Origin: Bacteroidia bacterium
GTDB taxonomy: Bacteria; Bacteroidota; Bacteroidia; UKL13-3
Direction: 5' to 3'
Assembly: GCA_020049855.1 (NCBI GenBank)
Contig: JAGVLJ010000061.1
Span: 1 to 46,258 of the forward strand
DNA: 46,258 nt
The number at the start of each line of letters is the position of its first letter. The stretch's first letter is position 1. A program made the translations under genes and the position numbers. Below, piece after piece: positions 1 through 8,983 of the stretch. Under the pieces are notes generated by a model that was not told where the DNA came from, did no database searches, and saw only the letters and a list, made by a program, of their open reading frames with translations.

Positions 1-1
1 C

Positions 2-252
2 CAGAAACCGAAGCTTGTCACGCTGAGCCAAAGCGAAGAGTCTGCCCCTAATGGAACCGCAGGTGGACGCGAACTGGTACACGTTGAATTCAACGGCTCG
101 TGGAGTAGCTACGAGGTAAATTATGCAGATACCTCAAATACCCCATTACCACCTACCAAATGAGTTATGAGCACTATTCACTGACCCGTGGAGAGAAGAA
201 CTACGAACTGGTAAATCATTTAGGAAATGTGTTGAACCGCTTTTGCAATTCA
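2..252 (+). pseudogene. RHS/YD-repeat protein remnant
   Basis: The stretch reads in two plus-strand frames. From about 151 to 252 it encodes YELVNHLGNVLN, a hallmark motif of Bacteroidota RHS/YD-repeat proteins, preceded by YSLTRGEKN. The upstream part (2-163) is open in a different frame and ends in TGA at 161-163, so the gene is frameshifted. After about position 250 the reading frame runs into sequence that is simply antisense to the end of rodA, so the normal downstream RHS core is missing. Positions 14-43 also resemble a dispersed intergenic repeat (TTGTCACGCTGAGC type) that I have seen in many bacterial genomes. The left part continues outside the window. The motif is seen directly; the assignment to a broken RHS gene is inference from family knowledge. 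Confidence 0.6.
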
Positions 253-265
253 TGCTGTTATGGGC

Positions 266-1543
266 TTAATAAGTACTTCCCCGCAATTGAAACACGCGGC
301 TTGCATCCAGACGCAGCAAGATAAACAGCAAAATAGTAAAGCTGATTAATGACGATCCCCCATAACTGAAAAAGGGCAGTGGGATTCCTATTACAGGCAA
401 TAGCCCGATGGTCATTCCAATATTGATAGTGAAATGAAAAAACAAAATAGAGGCTACGCAATAGCCATAAATTTTATTAAATCGGTTTCGCTGTCGCTCG
501 GCAATAGCAATTAAACGGATAAACAGCACCACAAAAAGTATAATTAAAACTGACGAGCCAATGAAACCATACTCTTCGCCAACGGTGCAAAATATAAAGT
601 CGGTACTTTGTTCGGGTACAAAATTAAATTTGGTTTGGGTGCCTTCTAAAAATCCCTTTCCTAATAAGCCACCTGAGCCAATGGCGATTTTTGATTGGTG
701 CACATTGTAGCCCGCGCCTTTTAAATCCACTTCTTTTCCCAGCAACACATTTACCCGCTGTTGCTGATGCGGCTGCAATTTGTAGAATAAATAGTCAATG
801 CCTTTAACCACACCTACGCAAAACAATACCACGGCAGCCACCACTATCATGCCCTGTTTAGATGCCCGTAAAAGAAATACTGCTACCATACCTACACCAA
901 TTAAAATGTAGGTGAGCGTGTCCGGATTCATCACTAGTGCCAGCACCGAAATAATTCCCAGTGCCAGGCAAATAAACAAAATCCAACCGGGCAAGCCTTC
1001 GCGGTAAAGCACAAACACAAAGGAACAATAAACCAAAGCCGATCCTGTATCATTTTGTGCCAGAATAATACCCATAGGCAATAAGATAATACCCGCTACT
1101 TTGTACCAGTGCTTTTTGTCTTTGAGGGAAAAATCGTAGTGGCTCATAAAACGTGCGAGCGTTAGGGCTGTGGCAAACTTTGCAAACTCGGCCGGCTGCA
1201 ACCTAAAACTTCCAATCTCAAACCAGGCATGCGCTCCTTTTACCTCCTTACTCAAAAACATCACCGCAATATTCAGCGCAATCATTATTCCGTATGACAT
1301 GTAGGAGAAGGCGTAAAAGAACTTATCGTCAATGAGCATAATCATTAATGCAATAAAAGCGGATACCCCAATCCAAATCATTTGCTTGCCGTAATTTTGG
1401 GTAATATCAAAAATGCTTGAGTGTTCGGGCTCGTAAACGGCCGCATAAATATTTATCCATCCTGCCAAAACAAAGATGGTGTAGATAAGCAATGTTGGCC
1501 AATCAATGTGTTGAGTGTGCAGGTTTTCCTGTTGTTGTCTCAT
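266..1543 (-). CDS. rodA: RodA, SEDS-family peptidoglycan glycosyltransferase
   Basis: This is the peptidoglycan polymerase of the cell-elongation machinery. It works in the inner membrane with its partner PBP2, which is encoded just upstream. The 425-residue protein is rich in membrane segments and carries the SEDS hallmarks VPEQSTDFIF (residues 309-318; D315 lies in the segment of the conserved catalytic aspartate), GxxQ-type GYNVHQSKIAIGSGGLLGKG (278-297) and IPLPFFSYGGSS near the C-terminus. Length and C-terminus are normal for RodA. The choice of RodA over FtsW rests on the position behind mrdA. The start overlaps the 3' end of mrdA by 41 bases, indicating tight co-transcription and translational coupling. 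It is the last gene of the mre operon. Confidence 0.95.
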   Translation of the reverse strand: MRQQQENLHTQHIDWPTLLIYTIFVLAGWINIYAAVYEPEHSSIFDITQNYGKQMIWIGVSAFIALMIMLIDDKFFYAFSYMSYGIMIALNIAVMFLSKEVKGAHAWFEIGSFRLQPAEFAKFATALTLARFMSHYDFSLKDKKHWYKVAGIILLPMGIILAQNDTGSALVYCSFVFVLYREGLPGWILFICLALGIISVLALVMNPDTLTYILIGVGMVAVFLLRASKQGMIVVAAVVLFCVGVVKGIDYLFYKLQPHQQQRVNVLLGKEVDLKGAGYNVHQSKIAIGSGGLLGKGFLEGTQTKFNFVPEQSTDFIFCTVGEEYGFIGSSVLIILFVVLFIRLIAIAERQRNRFNKIYGYCVASILFFHFTINIGMTIGLLPVIGIPLPFFSYGGSSLISFTILLFILLRLDASRVFQLRGSTY

Positions 1544-3374
1544 TGGTTGCTGGCTGATGAATTAAATCGGTGTTTAGTAAACGTTCTTCCATCCAGGGGC
1601 GCGTAATGGTATCAGTAAGGTATTGCTCAATCATTAAACTGGCAATGGGGGCTGCATAGGTGGCACCGAATCCCGCATTTTCAATAACAACGGCAATGGC
1701 AATTTTAGGATTCTCTCGCGGGGCAAAAGCAAAAAATACCGAGTGGTCTTTTCCGTGTGGATTTTGAGCGGTACCTGTTTTGCCGCATACAATAATATTT
1801 TTTAAGCGGGCAATGGTGGCTGTGCCCCGTTCTACTACATCCTGCATGGCATCAATTACAACTCCGTAGTAGGCGGTATCAACCGAGGTAAAATGTTTTT
1901 GTGTAAAAGCAGGGTTATTTAATTTTTTCCCTGCTATGGCTTTCACAATATGCGGGGTAATATAATAGCCGCGATTGGCGAGTATGGCGGTTACATTGGC
2001 CATTTGCAACGGGGTAATTCCTAATTCCCCCTGGCCAATGCCAAGTGAAATGGTGGTAGATGCTTTCCAATGCCCTTGTCCGTAAATTTTGCTGTAATAG
2101 GTAGAAGTAGGCACATTTCCTGTACCTTCTCCCGGCAAATCAATTCCCAAACGCTGACCCAGGCCAAAACTCAAAACATGTTTTCTCCATTGGTCAAAAG
2201 CCGCCTCGGTGGTAGGATATCTGCGGTTATCAATTACGCTGCGGTAAACATTACAAAAATAGGCATTGCACGAAATGGCAATGCCTTGTCGCAAAGCCAG
2301 CGGAGAAGAGTGTGGGTGGCATCCAACATGTACGCTTCCAAAACTTGCTCCCCGCGCACAACCATAAGTTGTGTTAGGGTTTAGTACCCCTTCCTGTTGC
2401 CCCACCAGCGACATGATAATTTTAAAAATAGAACCCGGTGGGTAAGGCGCGGCAATGGGTCGGTTGAATAAGGGCTTCATCGGGTCGCGAAGTAATTTCA
2501 GGTAATTGTTTCCACGCTCCCTGCCAATAAACAAATTGGGATCATAAGTAGGAAAAGATACAATGGCAAGTATTTCTCCGGTTGATGGTTCAATGGCTAC
2601 AATACTTCCGCGCTTATTGGCAATGAGTTTTTCTCCGTACTCCTGTAACTCGTGATCCAGCGTAGTGGTAACATTTAATCCTGCTACCGATGCGGTATCA
2701 AACAGCCCGTCTTTATACCTTCCCTGTGCCCGGTTATGCACATCAACTAATACATATTTTATTCCGCGGGTGCCGCGTAATTCATTTTCGTATGAGCGCT
2801 CAATGCCGTTTACTCCAAAATAGTCGCCCATGCGGTAGTATCCTTTTGATTGCTCTATAATTTTATCAGTTACTTCACCTATGTATCCCATTACATGGGC
2901 AGCACTTTTATACACGTATTTTCTATCGGTACGGGTTTGTACATAAAATCCGGTAAAGTCATAAAGTTTTTCCTGAAATGCTGCATATACAGGAATGGTG
3001 AGTTGTTTTTCAAAAATTACCGCACGGTATTTTGAATAGCCTTTCGATTTTTTAATTCGTTCAAAACGCCTGTCAAATTCATCGCGGCTTATTCCCAATA
3101 CTTCACAAAACCCGGCAGTATCCAATTTTTTGAGTCGTTCAGGTACTACCATTAAATCGTAAATGGCATCGTTGTACACCAGTAATTTCCCGTTACGGTC
3201 ATATACAAGCCCTCGTGCCGGGTACACTACTTCTTCATTCAATACATTGTTTTGTGCAAATCGCACATAGGTATCATCTACCACCTGCAACCAAAAAAGG
3301 CGGATAAGAAAAATAAATCCTACACTGATGAAAATAATGTAGAGGGTTATTTTTTTAGTTGATGAATCAATCAT
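1503..3374 (-). CDS. mrdA: Penicillin-binding protein 2 (elongation-specific transpeptidase)
   Basis: A class B penicillin-binding protein that cross-links peptidoglycan during cell elongation. The 623-residue protein has an N-terminal membrane anchor (about residues 8-30), a PBP dimerisation domain (about 50-220) and a C-terminal transpeptidase domain with all three active-site motifs: S315-I-F-K318 (nucleophile serine), S368-C-N370 and K532-T-G534. Its position between mreD and rodA identifies it as PBP2 rather than the division enzyme FtsI. The start overlaps the mreD stop by 8 bases, and the 3' end overlaps rodA by 41 bases. The C-terminal tail after about residue 600 is threonine-rich and probably disordered. 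Confidence 0.95.
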   Translation of the reverse strand: MIDSSTKKITLYIIFISVGFIFLIRLFWLQVVDDTYVRFAQNNVLNEEVVYPARGLVYDRNGKLLVYNDAIYDLMVVPERLKKLDTAGFCEVLGISRDEFDRRFERIKKSKGYSKYRAVIFEKQLTIPVYAAFQEKLYDFTGFYVQTRTDRKYVYKSAAHVMGYIGEVTDKIIEQSKGYYRMGDYFGVNGIERSYENELRGTRGIKYVLVDVHNRAQGRYKDGLFDTASVAGLNVTTTLDHELQEYGEKLIANKRGSIVAIEPSTGEILAIVSFPTYDPNLFIGRERGNNYLKLLRDPMKPLFNRPIAAPYPPGSIFKIIMSLVGQQEGVLNPNTTYGCARGASFGSVHVGCHPHSSPLALRQGIAISCNAYFCNVYRSVIDNRRYPTTEAAFDQWRKHVLSFGLGQRLGIDLPGEGTGNVPTSTYYSKIYGQGHWKASTTISLGIGQGELGITPLQMANVTAILANRGYYITPHIVKAIAGKKLNNPAFTQKHFTSVDTAYYGVVIDAMQDVVERGTATIARLKNIIVCGKTGTAQNPHGKDHSVFFAFAPRENPKIAIAVVIENAGFGATYAAPIASLMIEQYLTDTITRPWMEERLLNTDLIHQPATNETTTGKPAHSTH

Positions 3375-3888
3375 GCGATGGTTTTACCGTAAAAAACAGA
3401 AACTGTCCCAAAACAATCATCATCAAAGTTACCCCTGTGCTGTAAAGTACCCGCTGCATGGTGGCAAAAAATTCTTTCATGCTGTACACCTCAAGAAAAA
3501 ACAAAGCTAAACTATGTATAAAAATAATACTGGCCGCATAGGTAAAAAACCACACAAAACCCTTGTTGGCAATATTGGGTTCAATATTACCATCAAAGTC
3601 TTCTTTGTTTAACGAAAGGGCAAGAAACCGTGGGCGTATATACCCCACCAAAGTGGTGGCAAATGTGTGAATGCCTACCGTACTCGAGAAAACGTCCATC
3701 AACATCCCTAATCCGAAACCGATTAAAAGCGACTGGGCTTTCGGAACATTTACCCGCATCATCATAATAAGCAACACATAAATGTATGGATTTACATAGG
3801 GAGATAAATTTATATTATTAATGATAAGCACCTGAATAAACAAGAGCAAAACCAGCCTGAGTATTTGTTTTAGTACTTCATTTATCAT
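3367..3888 (-). CDS. mreD: Rod shape-determining protein MreD
   Basis: A small, very hydrophobic inner-membrane protein of 173 residues with about five predicted membrane segments (for example 8-25, 34-46, 52-72, 112-133 and 147-168). It is a component of the elongasome linking MreB filaments to the peptidoglycan enzymes. MreD is poorly conserved in sequence, so the call depends mainly on length, topology and position between mreC and mrdA. The start overlaps mreC by 11 bases and the stop overlaps mrdA by 8 bases. Confidence 0.88.
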   Translation of the reverse strand: MINEVLKQILRLVLLLFIQVLIINNINLSPYVNPYIYVLLIMMMRVNVPKAQSLLIGFGLGMLMDVFSSTVGIHTFATTLVGYIRPRFLALSLNKEDFDGNIEPNIANKGFVWFFTYAASIIFIHSLALFFLEVYSMKEFFATMQRVLYSTGVTLMMIVLGQFLFFTVKPSHD

Positions 3889-4723
3889 CGGTGAGCCTTG
3901 TTTGTGCCTCGATTTCGAGCGAGTCCATTTCTTCTTTGTAAAAGTTATTAATGATATACACTGAAGTTAGGTTCACGAAACCGGTAGCAAGTTTAACCTT
4001 TATGGTATGAAAATTATCACCCGCTTCCAGGCTATGGGTGTATACTTCGCCAATAGGAATATTTTCCGGAAAAATAGTTGAAAAACCGCTGGTAACAATT
4101 CGTTTCCCATTTTCTACTTCCACATGTTTATTTACATCCAACAACCTGCAAATAGTGGGGTCATCCCCATCCCATATAAGTGAACCGAAGGCATTGTTGT
4201 CGGCAATTTTCGCGCTTATTTTTGCATTGCTGTTAAGCAAAGAAAGTACGGTGCAAAAACGATCCGACACGCCCATCACAATTCCAACCACACCATTGTC
4301 GCAAATAACTCCCATCTGTTGTTTTACTCCGTGAATTCTTCCACGGTTAAGAGTGAGGTAATTATTTCGCCTGTTTACTGAGTTATTCAATACTTTGGCG
4401 GCAATGTAGGTATATTGTTGTTTGTATATAGTGTCGTTTACTTTAAAGTCGCGTATTTCGTTATTGTAATAGCTGGTAAAAAGTTCGGAGCGAAGCCGGG
4501 CATTTTCCAGTTGCAGGCTGTCGTTAATTTGCCGCAACCTAAAATACGATTTAAAATTGGCTACGGTGTTGAATACGTTTCCTGAAACCCCGTTTGAGAA
4601 ATTTATAAAGCTGGCCCGTTGGTACGTGTTGTATTGGTATATGAGGTACAGCGAGAAAAACTCAAGTAAAAAAAACAACAGAAAAACGTAATACTTGTAA
4701 ATAAATACAATGATGTTTCTCAT
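3878..4723 (-). CDS. mreC: Rod shape-determining protein MreC
   Basis: A periplasmic elongasome protein anchored by one N-terminal membrane segment (about residues 8-30), followed by a coiled coil (about 58-82) and a beta-rich domain. The block GRIHGVKQQMGVICDNGVVG (about 128-147) is the usual MreC motif, in which the protein states the state of the lumen-facing beta barrel. At 281 residues it has normal length. It lies 15 bases downstream of mreB and overlaps mreD by 11 bases, in the canonical mreBCD order. Confidence 0.93.
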   Translation of the reverse strand: MRNIIVFIYKYYVFLLFFLLEFFSLYLIYQYNTYQRASFINFSNGVSGNVFNTVANFKSYFRLRQINDSLQLENARLRSELFTSYYNNEIRDFKVNDTIYKQQYTYIAAKVLNNSVNRRNNYLTLNRGRIHGVKQQMGVICDNGVVGIVMGVSDRFCTVLSLLNSNAKISAKIADNNAFGSLIWDGDDPTICRLLDVNKHVEVENGKRIVTSGFSTIFPENIPIGEVYTHSLEAGDNFHTIKVKLATGFVNLTSVYIINNFYKEEMDSLEIEAQTRLTDDK

Positions 4724-4738
4724 TCACCTGCTCCGGAA

Positions 4739-5761
4739 TTACGTCATCAGGTTTTTAAATACATGAAGATTTTTCAATGCAATACCGGTGCCACGCACTA
4801 CTGCTCTTAACGGGTCTTCGGCCACATGCACCTGCAATTTTGTTTTGGCAGCAATACGTTTGTCTAAACCGCGCAGCAATGCTCCTCCTCCGGTAAGGTA
4901 TAAACCTGTTTGATAAATATCGGCCGACAATTCGGGTGGGGTAAGCTCAAGAGCTCTCAATACCGCCTCTTCAATTTTAGAAATGGATTTATCAAGAGCC
5001 TGTGCAATTTCACTGTAAGAAACTCTGATTTGTTTTGGCAATCCTGTCATTAAGTCGCGGCCGTTTACTTCATAATCCGGTGGAGGATTATCGAGTTCAG
5101 GGAGTGCTGCACCTACTTCAATTTTAATTTTCTCGGCACTACGCTCCCCTATCAGCAGGTTGTGCTGTCTGCGCATATAGTCAACAATATCATCGGTAAA
5201 TTCGTCTCCGGCCACTCGAATGGACTGGTCACATACAATACCGGCTAAAGCAATTACCGCAATTTCGGTGGTACCTCCTCCAATATCAATTACCATATTC
5301 CCCATTGGTTCAAATACATCTATGCCAATACCAATAGCTGCAGCCATTGGTTCGTGAATCAGGTAAACTTCTTTAGCTCCTGCACGCTCAGCCGAGTCTT
5401 TTACGGCACGCTTTTCCACTTCGGTAATACCCGATGGAATACAGATAACCATACGTAATTGAGGATTGAACAATTTATTCTTGGTGCTGATCATTTTTAT
5501 CAGTCCGCGAATCATGTGTTCTGCTGCATTAAAATCAGCAATTACCCCATCTTTCAATGGCCGGATGGTTTTAATATCTTCATGCACTTTGCCATGCATT
5601 TGCATAGCCTGGTTGCCAACCGCAATTACATTACCTGTGGTGCGGTTAATGGCAATAATTGACGGTTCGTCAACCACTACTTTATCTTTATGGATAATCA
5701 GCGTATTGGCTGTGCCTAAATCAATAGCAAGTTCTTGTGTTAAAAAACTGAATACCCCCAT
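4739..5761 (-). CDS. mreB: Actin-like cell-shape protein MreB
   Basis: A bacterial actin homologue that forms membrane-associated filaments directing lateral wall synthesis. The 340-residue sequence contains the phosphate-1 motif IDLGTANT (13-20), the phosphate-2 motif DIGGGTTE (159-166), IHEPMAAAIG (135-144) and the adenosine motif LTGGGALLRGLD near the C-terminus. The N-terminus MGVFSFLTQE is a plausible membrane-binding stretch. It is the first gene of a five-gene operon running mreB, mreC, mreD, mrdA, rodA. I found no exact TAnnTTTG box in the 200 bases upstream. Confidence 0.97.
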   Translation of the reverse strand: MGVFSFLTQELAIDLGTANTLIIHKDKVVVDEPSIIAINRTTGNVIAVGNQAMQMHGKVHEDIKTIRPLKDGVIADFNAAEHMIRGLIKMISTKNKLFNPQLRMVICIPSGITEVEKRAVKDSAERAGAKEVYLIHEPMAAAIGIGIDVFEPMGNMVIDIGGGTTEIAVIALAGIVCDQSIRVAGDEFTDDIVDYMRRQHNLLIGERSAEKIKIEVGAALPELDNPPPDYEVNGRDLMTGLPKQIRVSYSEIAQALDKSISKIEEAVLRALELTPPELSADIYQTGLYLTGGGALLRGLDKRIAAKTKLQVHVAEDPLRAVVRGTGIALKNLHVFKNLMT

Positions 5762-6147
5762 GGGCTTAAATTATTAAATCAAGGTGAATACTCACGCAAA
5801 ATACGGTTAAAACAAGCTAAAATCAGGGTATTCAAAAAATAAATGTTCACCAGTAATCAACAGGTGGGCATCTTACTTTTTGCTTTCAGTAATTATATTA
5901 CTTCTTTTTAAATGACTACCGTTTTATAAAACAACAGCGATGAATTCGCGTTATACATGGGAGACGGTTTTAGCCTAATGGGCGAATTTAGCCGAGATAA
6001 ATTTCGGATAGGCTTAATATTCAGGTAATCGAAAAAAAATTTTATTTCAGATGAAAAAAAATATCCAGTAAAAATGCGATGCACAAAATCGGTGAATAAT
6101 AAAGGAAAAATGGAGGTAGTGCTACTTTTGCAATAATTTTCAAGAGC
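5762..6147. other. Divergent intergenic region between mreB and the Hpt gene
   Basis: AT-rich, no gene seen. It must hold the mreB promoter on the minus strand and the Hpt promoter on the plus strand. It contains a partly paired element: AGCCTA (5972-5977) and TAGGCT (6009-6014) form outer arms, with a shorter CCGA/TCGG pair inside. Confidence 0.4.
6123..6130 (+). promoter_or_regulatory. Putative -7 box (TACTTTTG) for the Hpt gene
   Basis: Exact match to the Bacteroidota -7 consensus TAnnTTTG, 17 bases before the ATG at 6148. No clear TTG -33 element was seen. Confidence 0.5.
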
Positions 6148-6513
6148 ATGAAATATCAGTTACAAAATACGCCACTTATAGACGAAAAAAGAATGGAGCA
6201 TTTGCGGAAGAAGGGCGAGGGAAATAATTTTTCAGTGGAAATAACTGATATGTTTACTTTGAGGAGCAATGAGTTAATAGGTGGGTTGCACACACAAGCA
6301 TTAAGCAGCAGTGTACCTAAGTGCAAAAAAGCTTTGCATAGCCTTAAGGGTATAGCTCTTACAATGGGAGCAAGCCGACTAGCCGAACTTTGTGTTATGA
6401 TAGACAAATTGATTGCTGAAGGGGAAATGGAAGAAGCTGCAAAACTTATGGAATATATCAAACCTACCTTAGCGGAATCAACCGAGGCAATCCGAACAAA
6501 ACTGAATAGTTAA
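6148..6513 (+). CDS. Hpt-domain phosphotransfer protein
   Basis: A 121-residue single-domain protein with the histidine phosphotransfer (Hpt) signature HSLKGIALTMGA. H64 is the predicted phosphoacceptor, followed by K67-G68. The rest is helical, consistent with the four-helix Hpt bundle. Such proteins relay phosphate between a hybrid histidine kinase and a response regulator. Neither partner is encoded in this window, so the pathway is unknown. It is monocistronic, divergent from mreB, and has its own promoter box. Confidence 0.85.
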   Translation: MKYQLQNTPLIDEKRMEHLRKKGEGNNFSVEITDMFTLRSNELIGGLHTQALSSSVPKCKKALHSLKGIALTMGASRLAELCVMIDKLIAEGEMEEAAKLMEYIKPTLAESTEAIRTKLNS

Positions 6514-6813
6514 TTTAACGTGTATGCTATCCAGTGCCATTCTTTTATAATGTTGTTAAAAGAGCAGGTATAAGCAGCCCATAACCCGAGGTTGCGGATA
6601 CTACCTATCGGGTAATTTTTACGCATACGGATTTATATGTCTATCTGATAACCGGAAAAGCACATAAATACAGTTAAACATAGCGATTAAACAGCAAAAA
6701 ACCACGTGCCCGTGTTTATGTTTAAAGAACTCAACAAGTACTTATCACGGATAATGGGAATATGAACAGCCCCCTCACTTATTTTTTGAACTAATTATTC
6801 AACGGGGTATAAT
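6514..6813. other. Intergenic region between convergent Hpt and waaA genes
   Basis: No gene seen. It holds a weak inverted repeat, ACCCGA (near 6583) with TCGGGT (near 6609), followed by AATTTTT, which might act as a terminator for the Hpt gene. Confidence 0.3.
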
Positions 6814-8079
6814 TTAAGCCAGTATTTTTCTTACTTCTGCCATAATAAGTTTGGTGGCTCCAGTGTTTGAATTGATAAAGGCCGAAGCTTTTGATCCGGC
6901 TTCACTTCGCCAGTTTTCATTGATTATGGTTGTTGCAAAGTGTGCGTAAAATAACTGCTCAGACTCTATGATTACCCCCCCCCCGCTTTCTGCTAAAGCT
7001 TTAGCCTCCCAAAATTTAGAGATATTGGGTCCATACAATACCGGAATTCCATAAACAGCAGCTTCCAGTATATTATGCAGTCCGCTTCCAAAACCACCAC
7101 CAACCAACGCTACATCTCCATATTGATAAATAGAGGATAACAACCCCATTTTGTCAATTAATAACACTTGAAAGTTGGTTGATTTTTTATCCCATTCGCT
7201 GTAAACTTTCCCCTCCGGGAATTTATGCCTTATCTCCTTTATATGGGCTGCTGAAATATCGTGTGGAACTAAAATAAAGCAAAACTCCTTGGCTTCCGGC
7301 TTAGTGTAAATTTCGGCTATCATATTTTCTTCTGCCGGCCAACTGCTTCCGGCTATCAATACCTTTTTACCGGCAGTAAATTGTTTTATATCTTCTAACT
7401 CTTTGCGCTGGTTGCTTATCTCGGTTACTCGGTCAAAACGGGTATCTCCGGCCACAATGCATTGAGATAATCTGAGCTTTGTTGCCTGCGATAGGGAGGC
7501 TGAATTTTGTAAAAAAATAGTTTGAAAGGCATGAAGATAGGAAGTGAAGAAAGAACCAATTAGCGGCTTGAAAAAAATCTGGTCGGGCCTAAAAACGGCT
7601 GAAATCAATATAGCCGGAATGTTTCTGCTTCTAATTTGGTGGAGGTAGTGAAGCCAGAATTCATATTTTACAAAAATTACTAACTGAGGTTTTACCAGAT
7701 TCAGAAATTTTTTGGCATTAGCCGAAGAGTCATAAGGGAGGTAAAAAGTATAATCGGATACTTTGTAGTTTTTTTGGCTGGTATACCCCGATGGCGAGAA
7801 AAACGTAATAACTAGTTTGTACTCCGGATAATCACGCTTCAACTGTTCCATTACCGGTCGTCCTTGTTCAAACTCTCCAAGTGACGCAAAGTGAAACCAG
7901 ATTCGTTTCTCAGATTTATCTCCCATGGCTTTTGCAATTTCTTCCCAAAGGCCGTATCTTCCTTTTACAAAAGCGTTAGCTTTAGCATTAAAAAAACCGG
8001 CAATTCGGGCTGATAACAGGTAGCATTTAAGACCCAATGAATACACAAGTAATAACAGTGCCTTCATTGCTATAAGCAA
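6814..8079 (-). CDS. waaA: 3-deoxy-D-manno-octulosonic acid (KDO) transferase
   Basis: A glycosyltransferase that adds KDO from CMP-KDO to lipid A at the inner membrane, linking lipid A to the rest of the lipopolysaccharide. The 421-residue protein has an N-terminal membrane-associated helix (about 5-30), then FHFASLGEFEQGRP, in which E69 of SLGE matches the catalytic glutamate of WaaA. The C-terminal donor-binding part has LVGGGFGSGLHNILEA. The true start may be the internal ATG at 8067 (MKALLLLV), 12 bases after the upstream gene. A run of ten G (plus-strand C10 at 6975-6984) encodes the Gly-Gly-Gly of ESGGGVI, an unusual mutable tract inside a core gene. It is likely co-transcribed with the upstream predicted outer-membrane protein. 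Confidence 0.92.
   Translation of the reverse strand: MLIAMKALLLLVYSLGLKCYLLSARIAGFFNAKANAFVKGRYGLWEEIAKAMGDKSEKRIWFHFASLGEFEQGRPVMEQLKRDYPEYKLVITFFSPSGYTSQKNYKVSDYTFYLPYDSSANAKKFLNLVKPQLVIFVKYEFWLHYLHQIRSRNIPAILISAVFRPDQIFFKPLIGSFFTSYLHAFQTIFLQNSASLSQATKLRLSQCIVAGDTRFDRVTEISNQRKELEDIKQFTAGKKVLIAGSSWPAEENMIAEIYTKPEAKEFCFILVPHDISAAHIKEIRHKFPEGKVYSEWDKKSTNFQVLLIDKMGLLSSIYQYGDVALVGGGFGSGLHNILEAAVYGIPVLYGPNISKFWEAKALAESGGGVIIESEQLFYAHFATTIINENWRSEAGSKASAFINSNTGATKLIMAEVRKILA
6975..6984 (-). repeat. G10 homopolymer inside waaA
   Basis: Ten consecutive C on the plus strand, so ten G in the coding strand, encoding three glycines in frame. Tracts of this length are prone to slipped-strand mispairing. 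Confidence 0.9.
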
Positions 8080-8901
8080 CTAATAGAAAATATATTCGTC
8101 AGTTTTGCTGGAAGGATAAAGCGGGATAATCCATCCGAAACGAAATCCGGAAAGAACGTCATTTCGCTTTTGTTTATCCTGTCTCATGGTGTCAAAATCC
8201 CAGTCTCTTCGGCTTTGGGTAAATCCATGCATATAGTTATATCCGGCATAAAAATTAATAAAGTGTTTACGATCAAGGTAGTAAACACCAACAAAGCCAT
8301 TTAATACCATACCGTTGGTTAGTCGGTCATATCCCTTTTTATATGTTTTGTTCAAAGCCGGAATATCACCATCGGGGGCGGTAATTTTTAATTTGTGCTG
8401 TATAAAACCTACACCTCCAGATACAATGAAGCCAGAATTTTTATTCTGTTTCAGAAAAGGTATTACTTTACCCACCTTGCTCATTAAAAAGTATCCGCGC
8501 TCGCTAAGGCCTATACGGGAATAAGATCCGTTTATCCCAATTACATTTCCTGAACTGTTTGTAAGGCTATCCAAAATAGTATTTTCTTTTACATTGGGGC
8601 CAAACATAAAACTTAACTCGCCCCCCCATATAAAGTTTGATTTTGTTTTGACAAAACACCCAATACCCAATGCGCTGTTATTCCCGAATCGTTTAGCCAT
8701 ATCTCGTGAAGGGAATTGAAAGTCGTAGTTGAAACTCAGGTTTACAACCTTTCGTTTTTCCATTCCTCTGAATTTTATTTTCAAAGGATCATTGGCAGAT
8801 TTTTTCATAGGAGTCGGGCGTTGACTTGGGTGCTGGCCCGGATGCTGGCCAAAAACCCTCATCACTCCCAAAAAACACAAAAGCAAATATAACGCTCTCA
8901 T
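8080..8901 (-). CDS. Predicted secreted outer-membrane beta-barrel protein
   Basis: A 273-residue protein with an N-terminal signal peptide (about 1-18, ending VFGQ), a proline/histidine-rich linker (19-33), then alternating aromatic and hydrophobic stretches such as GGELSFMFG, GFIVSGGVGF and FINFYAGYNYM that fit transmembrane beta strands. The C-terminus ends in aromatic residues (YIFY). I do not recognise a named family. It ends directly against the waaA start, so the two genes probably form an operon, which suggests a role in the cell envelope. A G7 run lies at 8621-8627. Confidence 0.7.
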   Translation of the reverse strand: MRALYLLLCFLGVMRVFGQHPGQHPSQRPTPMKKSANDPLKIKFRGMEKRKVVNLSFNYDFQFPSRDMAKRFGNNSALGIGCFVKTKSNFIWGGELSFMFGPNVKENTILDSLTNSSGNVIGINGSYSRIGLSERGYFLMSKVGKVIPFLKQNKNSGFIVSGGVGFIQHKLKITAPDGDIPALNKTYKKGYDRLTNGMVLNGFVGVYYLDRKHFINFYAGYNYMHGFTQSRRDWDFDTMRQDKQKRNDVLSGFRFGWIIPLYPSSKTDEYIFY

Positions 8902-8908
8902 AAGCCGT

Positions 8909-8916
8909 CAAATTTA
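8909..8916 (-). promoter_or_regulatory. Putative -7 box (TAAATTTG) for the envelope protein-waaA operon
   Basis: Minus-strand match to TAnnTTTG, 7 bases upstream of the ATG at 8901, implying a very short leader. Confidence 0.4.
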
Positions 8917-8950
8917 AGGCTTTCTGTCTTCATTATTACATAGCAACACA

Positions 8951-8958
8951 TATATTTG
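8951..8958 (+). promoter_or_regulatory. Putative -7 box (TATATTTG) for the aminotransferase gene
   Basis: Plus-strand match to TAnnTTTG, 25 bases before the ATG at 8984. Together with the minus-strand box at 8909-8916 it makes this short gap a divergent promoter region. Confidence 0.5.
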
Positions 8959-8983
8959 CAATCCTTTATTGTAACCCAACGGA

